Shown here one piece after another: positions 17,528 to 26,604 of a stretch of 49,879 nt of DNA. Origin of the DNA: Paenibacillus sp. GM2 (lineage in GTDB: Bacteria; Bacillota; Bacilli; Paenibacillales; Paenibacillaceae); assembly GCF_900069005.2 (NCBI RefSeq), contig NZ_LN831279.1, forward strand, positions 2,231,015 to 2,280,893, written 5' to 3'. Each line of letters starts with the position of its first letter. Positions within the stretch are counted from its first letter, which is position 1. Below the pieces are notes generated by a model. It was given only the letters and a program-made list of their open reading frames with translations. It searched no databases and was not told where the DNA came from. The translations under genes and the position numbers were made by a program.

Positions 17528-17597
17528 AGTTCCACCTCATTTAGTATAAATCCAAGTGTATCTAATCCCCATTATATCACTTCCTAATCAGCCAGGA

Positions 17598-18161
17598 TCA
17601 GGAGCCCTTCATATTGGGAGATATATTTGCCGATTCAGTATAGCAACCGACCGGAGGACCTAGAATAACTGCCTCCTGAATCGGTGCTACCGCCTTCGCG
17701 TAATCCTCCTCATTAATGCAATAGGCACGCTGCATGACCTCCTTCGGAATACCGCGCAGGAAATCCGCCCCGTAAACAATATCCGGTGTTGGCTGATCGA
17801 ATATCGTAAGCAAATGTACATGTTCACTTTCAGCAATAATCCAATGGAACCAGCCCTTAGGCAGCAGCGATATTTGTCCTGGCTTCAAATAATAGCACAT
17901 CAATCTTCTGGTAAAAGGATTAAACACAGCCGTAATAACCTCGCCGGATATGACGAACACCATTTCATCGACATTTGTATGCCAGTGTGGTGTAATGATA
18001 ATCCCCTTCGTCATATGAACATTAAAGAACCCTGTCTTAATCGCCGGAAGCTGCCTGCCGAACACCTGAGTTATATAATTTTGCGGATCTCGCTTATAGT
18101 TCAACACCTGATTCGAATCTGCCGCGAGCTGCAAATTAGGCTCCTGCAATAAGTCCACCAT
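17598..18161 (-). CDS. Cupin-domain protein (oxalate decarboxylase/germin-like)
   Basis: A 187-residue single-domain cupin. Motif 1 has metal ligands H59, H61 and E66 in TPHWHTNVDE, followed by VISGEV. Motif 2 has H106 in LLPKGWFHWII. The remainder resembles bacterial germin-like and spore-coat oxalate-decarboxylase-type cupins. It has no signal peptide. ATG at 18161 is chosen because AGGAGG lies eight bases upstream; the ATG at 18179 would place that site inside the gene. The reaction is not predictable from a single cupin domain. It is divergent from mprF. Confidence 0.82.
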   Translation of the reverse strand: MVDLLQEPNLQLAADSNQVLNYKRDPQNYITQVFGRQLPAIKTGFFNVHMTKGIIITPHWHTNVDEMVFVISGEVITAVFNPFTRRLMCYYLKPGQISLLPKGWFHWIIAESEHVHLLTIFDQPTPDIVYGADFLRGIPKEVMQRAYCINEEDYAKAVAPIQEAVILGPPVGCYTESANISPNMKGS

Positions 18162-18291
18162 AATCTTGTTCCTCCTCATATAGGTATGCGTCTATTCAGC
18201 ATATGCCCAGGGCAGGAGAATGACACTGGCAAAGCAGCGAAGCGGATCCGTCTTTTTACCGCGAAGATGAGCTTCAGTGTGACGGCAAGGT

Positions 18292-18321
18292 TTGACATAT
18301 TCTTTTACCGGACACCATAAT
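18292..18321 (+). promoter_or_regulatory. Sigma-A promoter for mprF
   Basis: TTGACA (18292-18297), 18-bp spacer, CATAAT (18316-18321), 34 bp before the ATG of mprF. Confidence 0.65.
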
Positions 18322-18355
18322 ATAATTACTTATGCCATAAGGGAGCTTATTTAAT

Positions 18356-21094
18356 ATGCAGCGCATTCGAAGTCTCATCAATAGATTACATATAAAAAAA
18401 TGGATCTCCACCCTGTATCAAATTAAAGCACTTCGGCTCATTCCTCCCATTGTTATCATCGGTCTCGTGTATTGGGAAGGCCAAAAAGAATTCCGTACGA
18501 TTCATTGGGGTAAAACCTTGTACTATCTGCGCCATATTCACCCGGAGACCTTATTGTTTCTATTCTGCTTCTCCCTCATCGCAGTCTCCATCATGACCCT
18601 ATATGACCTGTTAATCAGACGTCATTTCCAGCTTCCGCTAAGCCGCGGGCAGACGTTCAGATACGGATGGATTGCGAATACCTCCAGCAACCTGCTGGGC
18701 TTCGCCGGGCTTACCGGAGCAGGCATAAGGACCGCGCTGCTGCGCAGCCGCGGAACCTCGTACTCCACAATTGCCGCTGCCGTTGGTTTCCTATCCACCA
18801 TTCCGTTTACCGGATTATCTTTGCTTGCCTGGTTCAATATTTCCGCGGTCTTTCCCGCTGGTCAAATTACAGAGGTCCATCACTGGCTCATCTACGCAGT
18901 ATGGGGCTCCGCATTATATTTGCCGTTATTTGTCCTTCTACAGCGAACGACGCTGTTCTCTAAATGGTTCAATCGCGACCGCGGGCAGATGCAGTGGCGA
19001 ACCATCGTCTCGGTAATTACCGTCTCCTTCATGGAATGGCTTTTCGCCGGGCTTACTTTCTGGTTCATTTGCAGAGCTTTTTTCCCGAATCTATCCTTTA
19101 CTGCAATCTTTGGGATATATATAGTAGCAGCGATTGCCGGTATGATCAGTATGGCGCCCAGCGGGATTGGCGGCTTCGATCTGACGGCGCTGCTTGGACT
19201 TCAACTGCTCGGACATTCTCCGGAGAAAAGCGCAGTTGTCCTCATTTTGTTCAGAATTCTGTATTACATTCTGCCCTGGTTGATCGGCCTTATTATGGCG
19301 GCCTTTGAATTTTCAGGGGATCGCAAGAAAGGGGCTCCTCCGGGTGCATCTGCTGAATTATCGCAAGCAAGACCTGCAAGGAAGTCATTGGACGAGAGCG
19401 TTGAGGCGGCAAATGTCGAAAATAAATGGCAGAAGCTGCGCCGTTGGCCAGGCCCTCTCGGTTTCATCGGGGAAGTTAGCGCCTGGTCATTAAGCAAGCT
19501 TGTGTTTGTCGCGGGGGCGCTGTTGATTCTATCAGCCGCTACCCCCGCCCTGCTCTACCGGTTCCACTACATTGAGAATATTCTGTCATTACCGATTATG
19601 CGTCTATCCCATCAGCTAAGCGTCGTCATCGGCATTATGCTGATCGTGCTGTCGCGGGGAATATCGCTGCGGGTCAAACGCGCCTATTCCTGGACATTCC
19701 TCCTGCTATGCAGCGGTGCTATTTTTACTTTGGCCAAGGGATTTGATTATGAAGAGGCCATCATTCTACTGGTCATCGCACTTTTGCTCTGGATGTCAAG
19801 ACAGCAATTCTACAGATTATCGGTTCCTCTCCGAAAATATCATATTATCGGTTGGATGATCATTACGACATGTATTGCTGGAGTATATTACTTCATCGGG
19901 GCCAGTACACGTCCTTTTCTGAAGAAGCCTTTTCATTTTCACGTTGGCGAGCATGCGCCAAAGCTGCTAGGATCCAGCGCATTCATTCTCTCGGCCGTGA
20001 GCGGACTGCTTCTTGCCTGGCTTCTGCTGACCCTCTATTACTTGCTTCGTCCAAAACAGCTGAATATGCCTGGCATTAGTCATGCAGATCGCACTAAACT
20101 ATGCGATTTCCTGGAGCACTATCCCGGCAATATGCTTACTCATATGTTATTTACCGGAGATAAGAGCTTCTTCTGGGCAATGGACCATCAAGTGTTGATC
20201 CCTTATGCAAAGATTCACAACAAGCTCGTTGTACTGGGGGATCCGCTGGGACCTAAGGAAATGGTTAGCGAAGCGATCCAGCAATTCCAAAGCTATGCCG
20301 ATCAATATGCATTAGAGAGCGTGCTCTATCAGACGACTGCTGACTATCTGCCGCTCTATCATGAGAATGGGTACCGTTTCTTCAAGCTGGGTGAAGAAGC
20401 GCTGGTAGACTTGAGCAGCTTTACCTTGAGCGGAAAGCGTAATGCAGCTCTCAGAGCGGTGCACAACCGCTTCGAACGAGAGGGCTTCCGGTTTGAGATT
20501 GCACCTCCGCCCCATCCGGAGAAGCTGATGCAGAGGCTGAAATATATTTCAGATCAATGGCTTCGAGGAAAAAAAGAAAAAGGCTTCTCCATCGGCTGGT
20601 TCGATGAAAATTACTTGCAGCTCGCGCCCCTTGCTCTGATTAGCGATCAAGAAGGCCAGGTAATCGCCTTCGCTTCCATCGCTCCTGTCTATGACCATGA
20701 CGTTACTTTGTCCGTAGACCTCATGCGCCATCTTCCAGAAGTGCCAAATGGAACGATGGATCAGCTGTTCCTCGGTCTGTTCGAATTCGCCAGGGAGCAA
20801 GGTTATGCCCGCTTTAATCTTGGAATGGCTCCGTTAGCCAGTGTAGGCAAAAGTCAGGCAGCGATGCGGGAAGAGAAGCTCGCGCATATTCTGTTCGAGC
20901 ATGGTGAGAGCCTTTATGGATTTACCGGCCTCAGGAACTATAAAGAGAAATTTGCGCCAAGATGGGAGCCCCGATATCTGGCATATCCGACGAACGTCTC
21001 TCTGCCGGTGCTGCTGCTCGAACTAGTCAGCTTGGTGTCACGCAAGCCGTATAAACAGCAGAGCAAAACCAAACAGACCATCAAACAGATATGA
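18356..21094 (+). CDS. mprF: Bifunctional phosphatidylglycerol lysyltransferase/flippase MprF
   Basis: Transfers an amino acid (typically lysine) from charged tRNA to phosphatidylglycerol and flips the product outward. This lowers negative surface charge and gives resistance to cationic antimicrobial peptides. The 912-residue protein has about 14 membrane helices in its first ~580 residues, including the flippase signature SMAPSGIGGFDLTALLGLQLLG, split by a hydrophilic loop near 320-365. The C-terminal cytoplasmic synthase (DUF2156, about 585-890) contains YHENGYRFFKLGEEALVDL and FNLGMAPL. The usual length is about 840-860; the extra residues are mostly in the hydrophilic loop. GGGAG precedes the ATG, and a sigma-A promoter lies upstream. 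Confidence 0.94.
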   Translation: MQRIRSLINRLHIKKWISTLYQIKALRLIPPIVIIGLVYWEGQKEFRTIHWGKTLYYLRHIHPETLLFLFCFSLIAVSIMTLYDLLIRRHFQLPLSRGQTFRYGWIANTSSNLLGFAGLTGAGIRTALLRSRGTSYSTIAAAVGFLSTIPFTGLSLLAWFNISAVFPAGQITEVHHWLIYAVWGSALYLPLFVLLQRTTLFSKWFNRDRGQMQWRTIVSVITVSFMEWLFAGLTFWFICRAFFPNLSFTAIFGIYIVAAIAGMISMAPSGIGGFDLTALLGLQLLGHSPEKSAVVLILFRILYYILPWLIGLIMAAFEFSGDRKKGAPPGASAELSQARPARKSLDESVEAANVENKWQKLRRWPGPLGFIGEVSAWSLSKLVFVAGALLILSAATPALLYRFHYIENILSLPIMRLSHQLSVVIGIMLIVLSRGISLRVKRAYSWTFLLLCSGAIFTLAKGFDYEEAIILLVIALLLWMSRQQFYRLSVPLRKYHIIGWMIITTCIAGVYYFIGASTRPFLKKPFHFHVGEHAPKLLGSSAFILSAVSGLLLAWLLLTLYYLLRPKQLNMPGISHADRTKLCDFLEHYPGNMLTHMLFTGDKSFFWAMDHQVLIPYAKIHNKLVVLGDPLGPKEMVSEAIQQFQSYADQYALESVLYQTTADYLPLYHENGYRFFKLGEEALVDLSSFTLSGKRNAALRAVHNRFEREGFRFEIAPPPHPEKLMQRLKYISDQWLRGKKEKGFSIGWFDENYLQLAPLALISDQEGQVIAFASIAPVYDHDVTLSVDLMRHLPEVPNGTMDQLFLGLFEFAREQGYARFNLGMAPLASVGKSQAAMREEKLAHILFEHGESLYGFTGLRNYKEKFAPRWEPRYLAYPTNVSLPVLLLELVSLVSRKPYKQQSKTKQTIKQI

Positions 21095-21110
21095 AACCTA
21101 AAGCGCCAGA

Positions 21111-21163
21111 GGCCAAATGAAGGCCGCTGTCCGGGATATTCCGGCAGCGGCCTTCATTTGGCC
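21111..21163. terminator. 53-nt near-perfect hairpin between mprF and the HD-GYP gene
   Basis: GGCCAAATGAAGGCCGCTG (21111-21129) pairs without mismatch with CAGCGGCCTTCATTTGGCC (21145-21163). An inner CCGG/CCGG adds four more pairs beyond a one-base bulge. There is no U-tract on either side. It is placed as a bidirectional terminator for the convergent genes, but its form is unusual. Confidence 0.6.
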
Positions 21164-21165
21164 AA

Positions 21166-22209
21166 TTACATAAATACATCTGTAATCTCGATATTCCGTT
21201 CCGTCGATAAATCGTAAAACTTCTGCTCCGATTGCACTAACGGCCGGAAGATGTCCGAAGGATTCGTCCATACAATGGTTGCGGTATCATCGTTGCTGAG
21301 CCGTACCTTCTTCCCGATAAAGTTAGGCATCAGATTGCGGGTCAGCACTTGAACTGCCCGTTCATTTAATACACCAAAACCAAGTTCATATATTTTGCGA
21401 AGCACGGTCAATAACGCAAGCTTGTTGCCGTTGTCATCCGGAGCGGTCATATCAACATATGCATTCGCTACCGCCACGATTTGAGCGTACGGATGAATTT
21501 GATCCCTGTACAATCCATGCGGATGGCCGGAGCCATCCTCCCGCTCATGATGCTGCAAGGCCACCAAGGCAATCATTTCATCGGTCATCGAATCCCGGAT
21601 AATGTCGTAGCCATATCTCGTATGTTTTCGAAGCTCCACCTTCTCCTCATCGCTCAAAGGATGGGATTGATTGCGAATTTCCTGCGGTACTTTGCTCTTG
21701 CCAATATCATGCAAATACCCCGCTTTACTAACCGCTATACACTCTTGCTTGGAATAACCCAACCAATAGGCGATGTAATAAGACAAGAGTCCTACTTGTA
21801 AGGAATGATTATAAATGTTGACGTCATCCTGCCCGAAATAAATCAGCAGGGACACAACATCCTTCTTCTCATCTATGACCTCAAGCATGGGCTGAAGCTT
21901 GTCATCCACCATCGATTGATTGAATTTCCCGGTAGTCAACGCCTCCAGGAAGATCGACTGGTATCCCTTGATCGTGAGCTCGAAGTTCTCATGCAATCGG
22001 CTGGAGAATCCCCTGCGATCAAGCCCGAATAAAGCGCTTGAATCAACCCGCGGCTCGATGTCGATATAGTCGATGCTCTGCCTGTACAGAAGAGCAATTT
22101 CTTCCTTATGTATGCTCGTTCCCTTTGGTAATACGTGAAGCCCGGCACGGGTAAACAAATCCGATTGCAACCGGTCCCCATCCTTGAGATCAGTAATATG
22201 CATTTTCAT
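21166..22209 (-). CDS. HD-GYP domain protein (probable c-di-GMP phosphodiesterase)
   Basis: A 347-residue cytoplasmic protein. The N-terminal region (DUF3391-like, about 1-110) is followed by an HD-GYP domain at about 120-310. Metal-binding H167-D168 lie in YLHDIGKSKVP and HHEREDGSGHP at 220-230. The canonical last motif is HHExxDGxGYP; here the Tyr is His, so the GYP triad reads GHP. The HD metal site is intact, so hydrolysis of c-di-GMP is plausible but not assured. ATG at 22209 follows AGGAGG at 11 bases. There is no receiver or membrane domain. It stands alone, convergent with mprF. Confidence 0.88.
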   Translation of the reverse strand: MKMHITDLKDGDRLQSDLFTRAGLHVLPKGTSIHKEEIALLYRQSIDYIDIEPRVDSSALFGLDRRGFSSRLHENFELTIKGYQSIFLEALTTGKFNQSMVDDKLQPMLEVIDEKKDVVSLLIYFGQDDVNIYNHSLQVGLLSYYIAYWLGYSKQECIAVSKAGYLHDIGKSKVPQEIRNQSHPLSDEEKVELRKHTRYGYDIIRDSMTDEMIALVALQHHEREDGSGHPHGLYRDQIHPYAQIVAVANAYVDMTAPDDNGNKLALLTVLRKIYELGFGVLNERAVQVLTRNLMPNFIGKKVRLSNDDTATIVWTNPSDIFRPLVQSEQKFYDLSTERNIEITDVFM

Positions 22210-22323
22210 AAAATACTCAGCCTCCTCTCGACTTAGGCCTTCTTCATCTGACGAATCTATGACGTATAGGTGTATGTAACTGTATCACAATAATCGCGGC
22301 ACTTCGCACTATTAATATCGAAT

Positions 22324-22337
22324 AAAAAGCGCTTTCT
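22324..22337 (+). promoter_or_regulatory. cre-like site upstream of the germination operon
   Basis: AAAAAGCGCTTTCT matches the CcpA consensus TGWAARCGYTWNCW at 12 of 14 positions, about 90 bp before the first ger gene. Whether CcpA binds is untested. Forespore sigma-G control would be expected for this operon, but I could not place a clear -10/-35. Confidence 0.35.
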
Positions 22338-22426
22338 CTAAATAGTACTTAAGATTCATTTGCATAAAACCCAGCCCAATCGCTAATCTTAACAAACATA
22401 ATTTGGGTTGGAAAGGAGATGTTGTC

Positions 22427-24016
22427 ATGTCACCCTGGGGTCGAAAGAAACGGATACAGGAACAAAATAATCATGTAGCGCCAGCAAAAACCGGACAACC
22501 TCCACAGACGGAATGGCCCGAGTTGGAAACAGACAGCCCTAGTCTAAAGACACGGCTTCATTGGTTCAAGCAGCGCTTCAACAATTGCTCCGACATCATT
22601 TTTCGGGAATTTACCCTGACATCCGGTGAGAACTGCGCGATTATTTATTTTAGCGGAATGATAGACCAGGATTCGCTCCAGCGCTTTATCCTGCAAGATT
22701 TGCAGACGGAGGCTTCGGAATCCGCAACTATATATAAAGCTCTGTTTCAGCGCAAATCTTTGTCTGTGTCGAACTATACGATTACCTCTGATCTCAATGA
22801 ATGCCTGACCCATATTCTGAACTCCTGCGCTACCCTTATCATCGATGGCGACAAGCGTATGATCAATTTTGAGGTGGCCTCTTACCCGACGCGCTCTATT
22901 GAAGAGACCCCGAACGAATCCATAATTCGCGGCTCGCGGGAATCCTTCATTGAAGATTTGCCAACGAATTTGACGTTATTGCGAAGGCTCTTGAAGACAC
23001 CTGACCTAAAAACCGAAAGCATTGTCGTAGGCAGAAAAACCCAGACCCCATTGGTTCTTGCTTATATAGAGGGAATCTGTAAGCCGGAGCTTATTGCCGA
23101 AATGAAGCGCAGGTTATCCTATATTCAAATCGATGGCATCATAGGTTCTTACTACATTGAGGAGTTCATCAAAGACAATCCTTACTCTCCATTCCCTCAG
23201 GTTGAATACACAGAGAGGCCGGATATCGTTATCGCATCTCTGCTGGAAGGACGAGCCGCGATTATGCTTAACGGAACTCCTGTATGTCTGCTCGCCCCGG
23301 TTACTCTGTACATGCTGATGCAATCGCCGGATGATTATAATATGTGGTTTATCGCCGGCTCCTTTATTCGGTTGATCCGCTATCTCTTCTTGCTTATTTC
23401 TTTGCTGCTGCCGTCTATCTATATCGCGGTTACGACATTCCACCCGCAGATGATTCCGTTTCCGCTGCTGATTACAATCGCTTCCGCGCGTGAGATTGTA
23501 CCTTTTCCGGTCGTCTATGAAGCGTTCATTATGGAGATCACCTTCGAGGCATTGCGGGAGGCATCGATCCGTATTCCTAAATCAATCGGGCAAGCGGTGT
23601 CCATCATCGGGGCGCTCGTCATCGGAACGGCGGCCGTTCAGGCCGGGATCATATCGGCAACTATGGTAATCGTAGTATCGGTGACCGGAATTGCTTCTTT
23701 TATTATCCCGCATTACGATCTTGGTTTATCCGTCAGGCTGCTCCGCTTTCCGATCATCATTCTGGCATCTATGTTTGGGCTTTACGGAATTGCCTGCGCC
23801 TTGATCTTCATCTACATTCACTTAGTTAAAATGAAGTCATTCGGGGTGCCCTATTTATCTCCATTAACACCGTTGATTAAGGAGGATACGGGCGATACGT
23901 TCATACGACTGCCTTGGACGTTCATGCGTACCCGGCCGTCAATCACTTCCAATAATCGGCATAGAATTGCCAAGAATGCGCGCGGATGGTCCGAACCAAA
24001 GGGTGAAAATGAATGA
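22427..24016 (+). CDS. Germinant receptor subunit A (GerA family)
   Basis: The A subunit of a spore inner-membrane germinant receptor. The 529-residue protein has a large hydrophilic N-terminal domain (about 1-290), then about five membrane helices (about 300-470, with LLPSIYIAVTTFHPQMIP and the family's FPVVYEAFIMEITFEALREA), and a short cytoplasmic tail. ATG at 22427 is chosen over TTG at 22403 because GAAAGGAG lies eight bases upstream of it. The stop overlaps the next gene by ATGA, a sign of translational coupling. The germinant is unknown. The protein is intact. Confidence 0.92.
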   Translation: MSPWGRKKRIQEQNNHVAPAKTGQPPQTEWPELETDSPSLKTRLHWFKQRFNNCSDIIFREFTLTSGENCAIIYFSGMIDQDSLQRFILQDLQTEASESATIYKALFQRKSLSVSNYTITSDLNECLTHILNSCATLIIDGDKRMINFEVASYPTRSIEETPNESIIRGSRESFIEDLPTNLTLLRRLLKTPDLKTESIVVGRKTQTPLVLAYIEGICKPELIAEMKRRLSYIQIDGIIGSYYIEEFIKDNPYSPFPQVEYTERPDIVIASLLEGRAAIMLNGTPVCLLAPVTLYMLMQSPDDYNMWFIAGSFIRLIRYLFLLISLLLPSIYIAVTTFHPQMIPFPLLITIASAREIVPFPVVYEAFIMEITFEALREASIRIPKSIGQAVSIIGALVIGTAAVQAGIISATMVIVVSVTGIASFIIPHYDLGLSVRLLRFPIIILASMFGLYGIACALIFIYIHLVKMKSFGVPYLSPLTPLIKEDTGDTFIRLPWTFMRTRPSITSNNRHRIAKNARGWSEPKGENE

Positions 24017-25209
24017 AAAAGTGGCAGACTAGGCTATTCACTACAATATTTTTGCTAGTGTTGGTCCCCCTGTTGAGTGGATGCTGGTCATCTGTAGAAT
24101 TAAATAATCGGGCCTTTCCAACCATGATGACCATCGATCGATTAGAAGACGGTGATCTGGAAATCTCTCTTGGCTTCCCCCTTCCCAATCGAATGATTCC
24201 AAACCAGACTGGGGGCTCCAACAATGGTGGCGGTGAACCGTTCACTTTCATCTCCAAAAAAGGCAAGGAGATTGGCCCCATATTGCGGGATATTCAACTG
24301 GATGCTTCGCGGGATATCTTCTTCGGCCAAACGCGCGTGATTGTCGTCGGCAGCCGTCTCGCCAGAGAAGGTCTGGACATGGTTATTGACCTGGTAAGCA
24401 GACAGCCCAATTTTCATATTAGCGCCAATTTATTCGTCACTGAGGAAAATGTAGAGGAGATAAAAAAAGCTCCGACCACATCGGAACGATTTATCTCAAC
24501 GGTTCTCACCAAGTTTATTGACGACCGGCTGACCCTGAATACAACCATCAAGGATTTCTTGATGGCCAAGTATAAGACCGGAGATATTCTGATTCCAAGA
24601 ATTGGCTTCGAGAAGCTGCCCACCAGCGAGGTGGTTACTTCGGGGAAAAATCTCTGGGCCAGCTCGGAAGGGGCCGTCATTATATCCAATGGAAAAATGG
24701 TCGCTGAGCGGCATTTATCAAATGAGGAGCTTCGAGGCGCTTTATGGATTACTTCGCAAGTCGATTCTGCCATATCGGTCATCAAGTCACCTACAGACAA
24801 GCAGGAAATTACATTTAAAATCAACAATATCAATACGAAAATTAAACCTACGCTCAAAAACAATCAAGTGGTCTTTAAGGTAAATAGCAAAGGCACCGCA
24901 TATATCTTCTCTTCCAACTCAAATATTGACGTCAAAAATGCGGAAATGATGATCAAACTGCGGGAAACCTTAAACAAAGATATAGAATCCTTGATGCATC
25001 AAACCTTTAAAGCAACAAAACAGGTAAAATGCGATGCCTTCCGGCTTAGCGACTATCTGGACTGGCGTTATCCCCAAGTATGGAACCAAATCAAGGATCA
25101 ATGGGATGACTATTATGCAGATCGAGTGAAGATCGAAGTTGACGTAGACATCGCGCTAAACCTTACCGGAACCTTCTACCGCTCGGCAGGACGAACTGAG
25201 AAAAATTAA
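24013..25209 (+). CDS. Germinant receptor subunit C, lipoprotein (GerAC family)
   Basis: The C subunit is a 398-residue lipoprotein attached to the outer face of the spore inner membrane. A basic N-terminus, a hydrophobic stretch and the lipobox LLSGC (Cys24) lead into the family opening CWSSVELNNRAF. Later come LGFPLPN, then FGQTRVIVVGSRLAREGLD and the C-terminal barrel-like domain. The start overlaps the A-subunit stop by 4 bases. Here C comes before B, unlike the A-B-C order of Bacillus gerA. Confidence 0.93.
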   Translation: MKKWQTRLFTTIFLLVLVPLLSGCWSSVELNNRAFPTMMTIDRLEDGDLEISLGFPLPNRMIPNQTGGSNNGGGEPFTFISKKGKEIGPILRDIQLDASRDIFFGQTRVIVVGSRLAREGLDMVIDLVSRQPNFHISANLFVTEENVEEIKKAPTTSERFISTVLTKFIDDRLTLNTTIKDFLMAKYKTGDILIPRIGFEKLPTSEVVTSGKNLWASSEGAVIISNGKMVAERHLSNEELRGALWITSQVDSAISVIKSPTDKQEITFKINNINTKIKPTLKNNQVVFKVNSKGTAYIFSSNSNIDVKNAEMMIKLRETLNKDIESLMHQTFKATKQVKCDAFRLSDYLDWRYPQVWNQIKDQWDDYYADRVKIEVDVDIALNLTGTFYRSAGRTEKN

Positions 25210-25225
25210 AATTCGGAGGAAGAAC

Positions 25226-25447
25226 ATGGTCTGGATCGGACTTGCCTTTGTTCTGATCATGCTCTTTGACGGGCATAATCAGCATAAATTGAAAATGAGC
25301 CGGAGGAAGAAGCTGACCAGTCAAGCGGTCACAATGATCCTTCTGATCCTGATCGAGATTCAATACGTATTTAGGGAAAAGTACAACTTGCTGCTGTTCA
25401 TCGAGTTCATCGCAAATCACATTTTCACGGGATCTGCGGGCAAATAA
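25226..25447 (+). CDS. Small two-helix membrane protein of the ger operon (D-subunit-like)
   Basis: A 73-residue product starting at ATG 25226, with CGGAGG upstream and only 16 bp after the C-subunit stop. Two hydrophobic helices (about 2-14 and 35-48, the latter continuing toward 60) flank a basic loop (KLKMSRRKKL). Small two-helix 'D' proteins are encoded in several Bacillus germinant receptor operons and modulate germination rate. Size, topology and position fit that group, but no residue signature proves it. It is clearly co-transcribed, since the next gene starts 18 bp after its stop codon. Confidence 0.72.
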   Translation: MVWIGLAFVLIMLFDGHNQHKLKMSRRKKLTSQAVTMILLILIEIQYVFREKYNLLLFIEFIANHIFTGSAGK

Positions 25448-25465
25448 TTGTGGGAGGCTGTGAAA

Positions 25466-26569
25466 ATGAAAAAAATTACTTCCTTGCAGATTTTTACAAT
25501 GTATAGCATGTCCATGTTTACCACTTTCACAGCCTTTCTTGAGAATCCCTTAGCTTCGTCCAGTAAATATTCTGCCCTGCTCGCTTCGCTGTTAGGGGCT
25601 TTTCTAGCCTGGCTGCTGATCTACCCCGGTCTGAAAGTAAGCCAGTCAAGACCGGATGAATTTGTAGTGGAATACGGTCACGAGCTGGTTGGCAAAATAC
25701 CGCATACATTTTTTATGATCATGGTTATATTGGTGAATATTATACTTGGTGCCGGCACCATCAGACAGATGTCCGATTTTCTGCTCACCGAATATCTCAT
25801 CGGGACACCGGCCTGGGCTGTTCTGCTAATCTTCTGCCTGGCTGTAGCTTACGCCGTCTATTCAGGATTGTTGACGATATTTCGGGCAGCGCAAGGGATT
25901 TTTCTGTTCAGCGCCCTGTCCTATTTCATTATTCCGTTCCTCGCTCTCCGCGAGCTCAACAAAGGGATGCTGCCTGCCTTCTTTACGCATATTACCCCTG
26001 CCGAATTAGGAAACGGCATTTATTTAAACGTCGGACTGTTCGGCGAAATTTCTTTTCTGTTTCTGTTAATGCCCTATTTGAAAGCTCCCCAAAAAGCATA
26101 TAGGACCATATTTGCGGCCATTTTGTTCGCCGTAGTGATTAATATACTTCATATGTTCCTTGTCTTGTCCGCCTTCGGCCCTGAGATCACGGCAAACCTG
26201 TCCTATCCCGATCTGGAATTAACCGCCTTTATTCAGACGGGATCATTCCTGCAGACAGGGGACCCGATTCTTATCATTCTCTGGCTGACAAGCCTGTTTG
26301 TTAAAATATGCTTCATTATCTTCATCACCTCTATTTGCATCTCGCAGGTCACCAAGGTTAAGGATCATCGCATATTCACCTTGTCTACAACCGCGTTCAT
26401 CCTGATACTATCCATGATTATGTCGCGGACACAGACCGAATTGCATGACTTCCTGTCAATGCGATTGCCGGGAGTAATGATCGCAGGCGAAATACTCATT
26501 CCTATCATCTATTGGATCGCCTATCTGATCCGCAGCCACGCCTCCAGGCGAAAACAGCAGCAATCATAA
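25466..26569 (+). CDS. Germinant receptor subunit B (GerAB family, APC-superfamily permease)
   Basis: The B subunit is a ten-helix membrane protein thought to bind the germinant. The 367-residue product begins KITSLQIFTMYSMSMFTTF, typical of the family, and is hydrophobic to its basic C-terminus. ATG at 25466 is chosen over TTG at 25448 because GGGAGG lies eight bases before it. It is last in the A-C-D-B operon and its stop codon lies at the foot of a strong terminator. No truncation. Confidence 0.92.
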   Translation: MKKITSLQIFTMYSMSMFTTFTAFLENPLASSSKYSALLASLLGAFLAWLLIYPGLKVSQSRPDEFVVEYGHELVGKIPHTFFMIMVILVNIILGAGTIRQMSDFLLTEYLIGTPAWAVLLIFCLAVAYAVYSGLLTIFRAAQGIFLFSALSYFIIPFLALRELNKGMLPAFFTHITPAELGNGIYLNVGLFGEISFLFLLMPYLKAPQKAYRTIFAAILFAVVINILHMFLVLSAFGPEITANLSYPDLELTAFIQTGSFLQTGDPILIILWLTSLFVKICFIIFITSICISQVTKVKDHRIFTLSTTAFILILSMIMSRTQTELHDFLSMRLPGVMIAGEILIPIIYWIAYLIRSHASRRKQQQS

Positions 26570-26596
26570 AATGCCGCCCCTGTTGGGGCGGCATTT
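26569..26596. terminator. Terminator between the ger operon and the SPFH gene
   Basis: Perfect 12-bp stem AAATGCCGCCCC/GGGGCGGCATTT with a TGTT loop, A/T-rich at both feet. It serves convergent transcription. Confidence 0.88.
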
Positions 26597-26604
26597 ATTC
26601 AATA

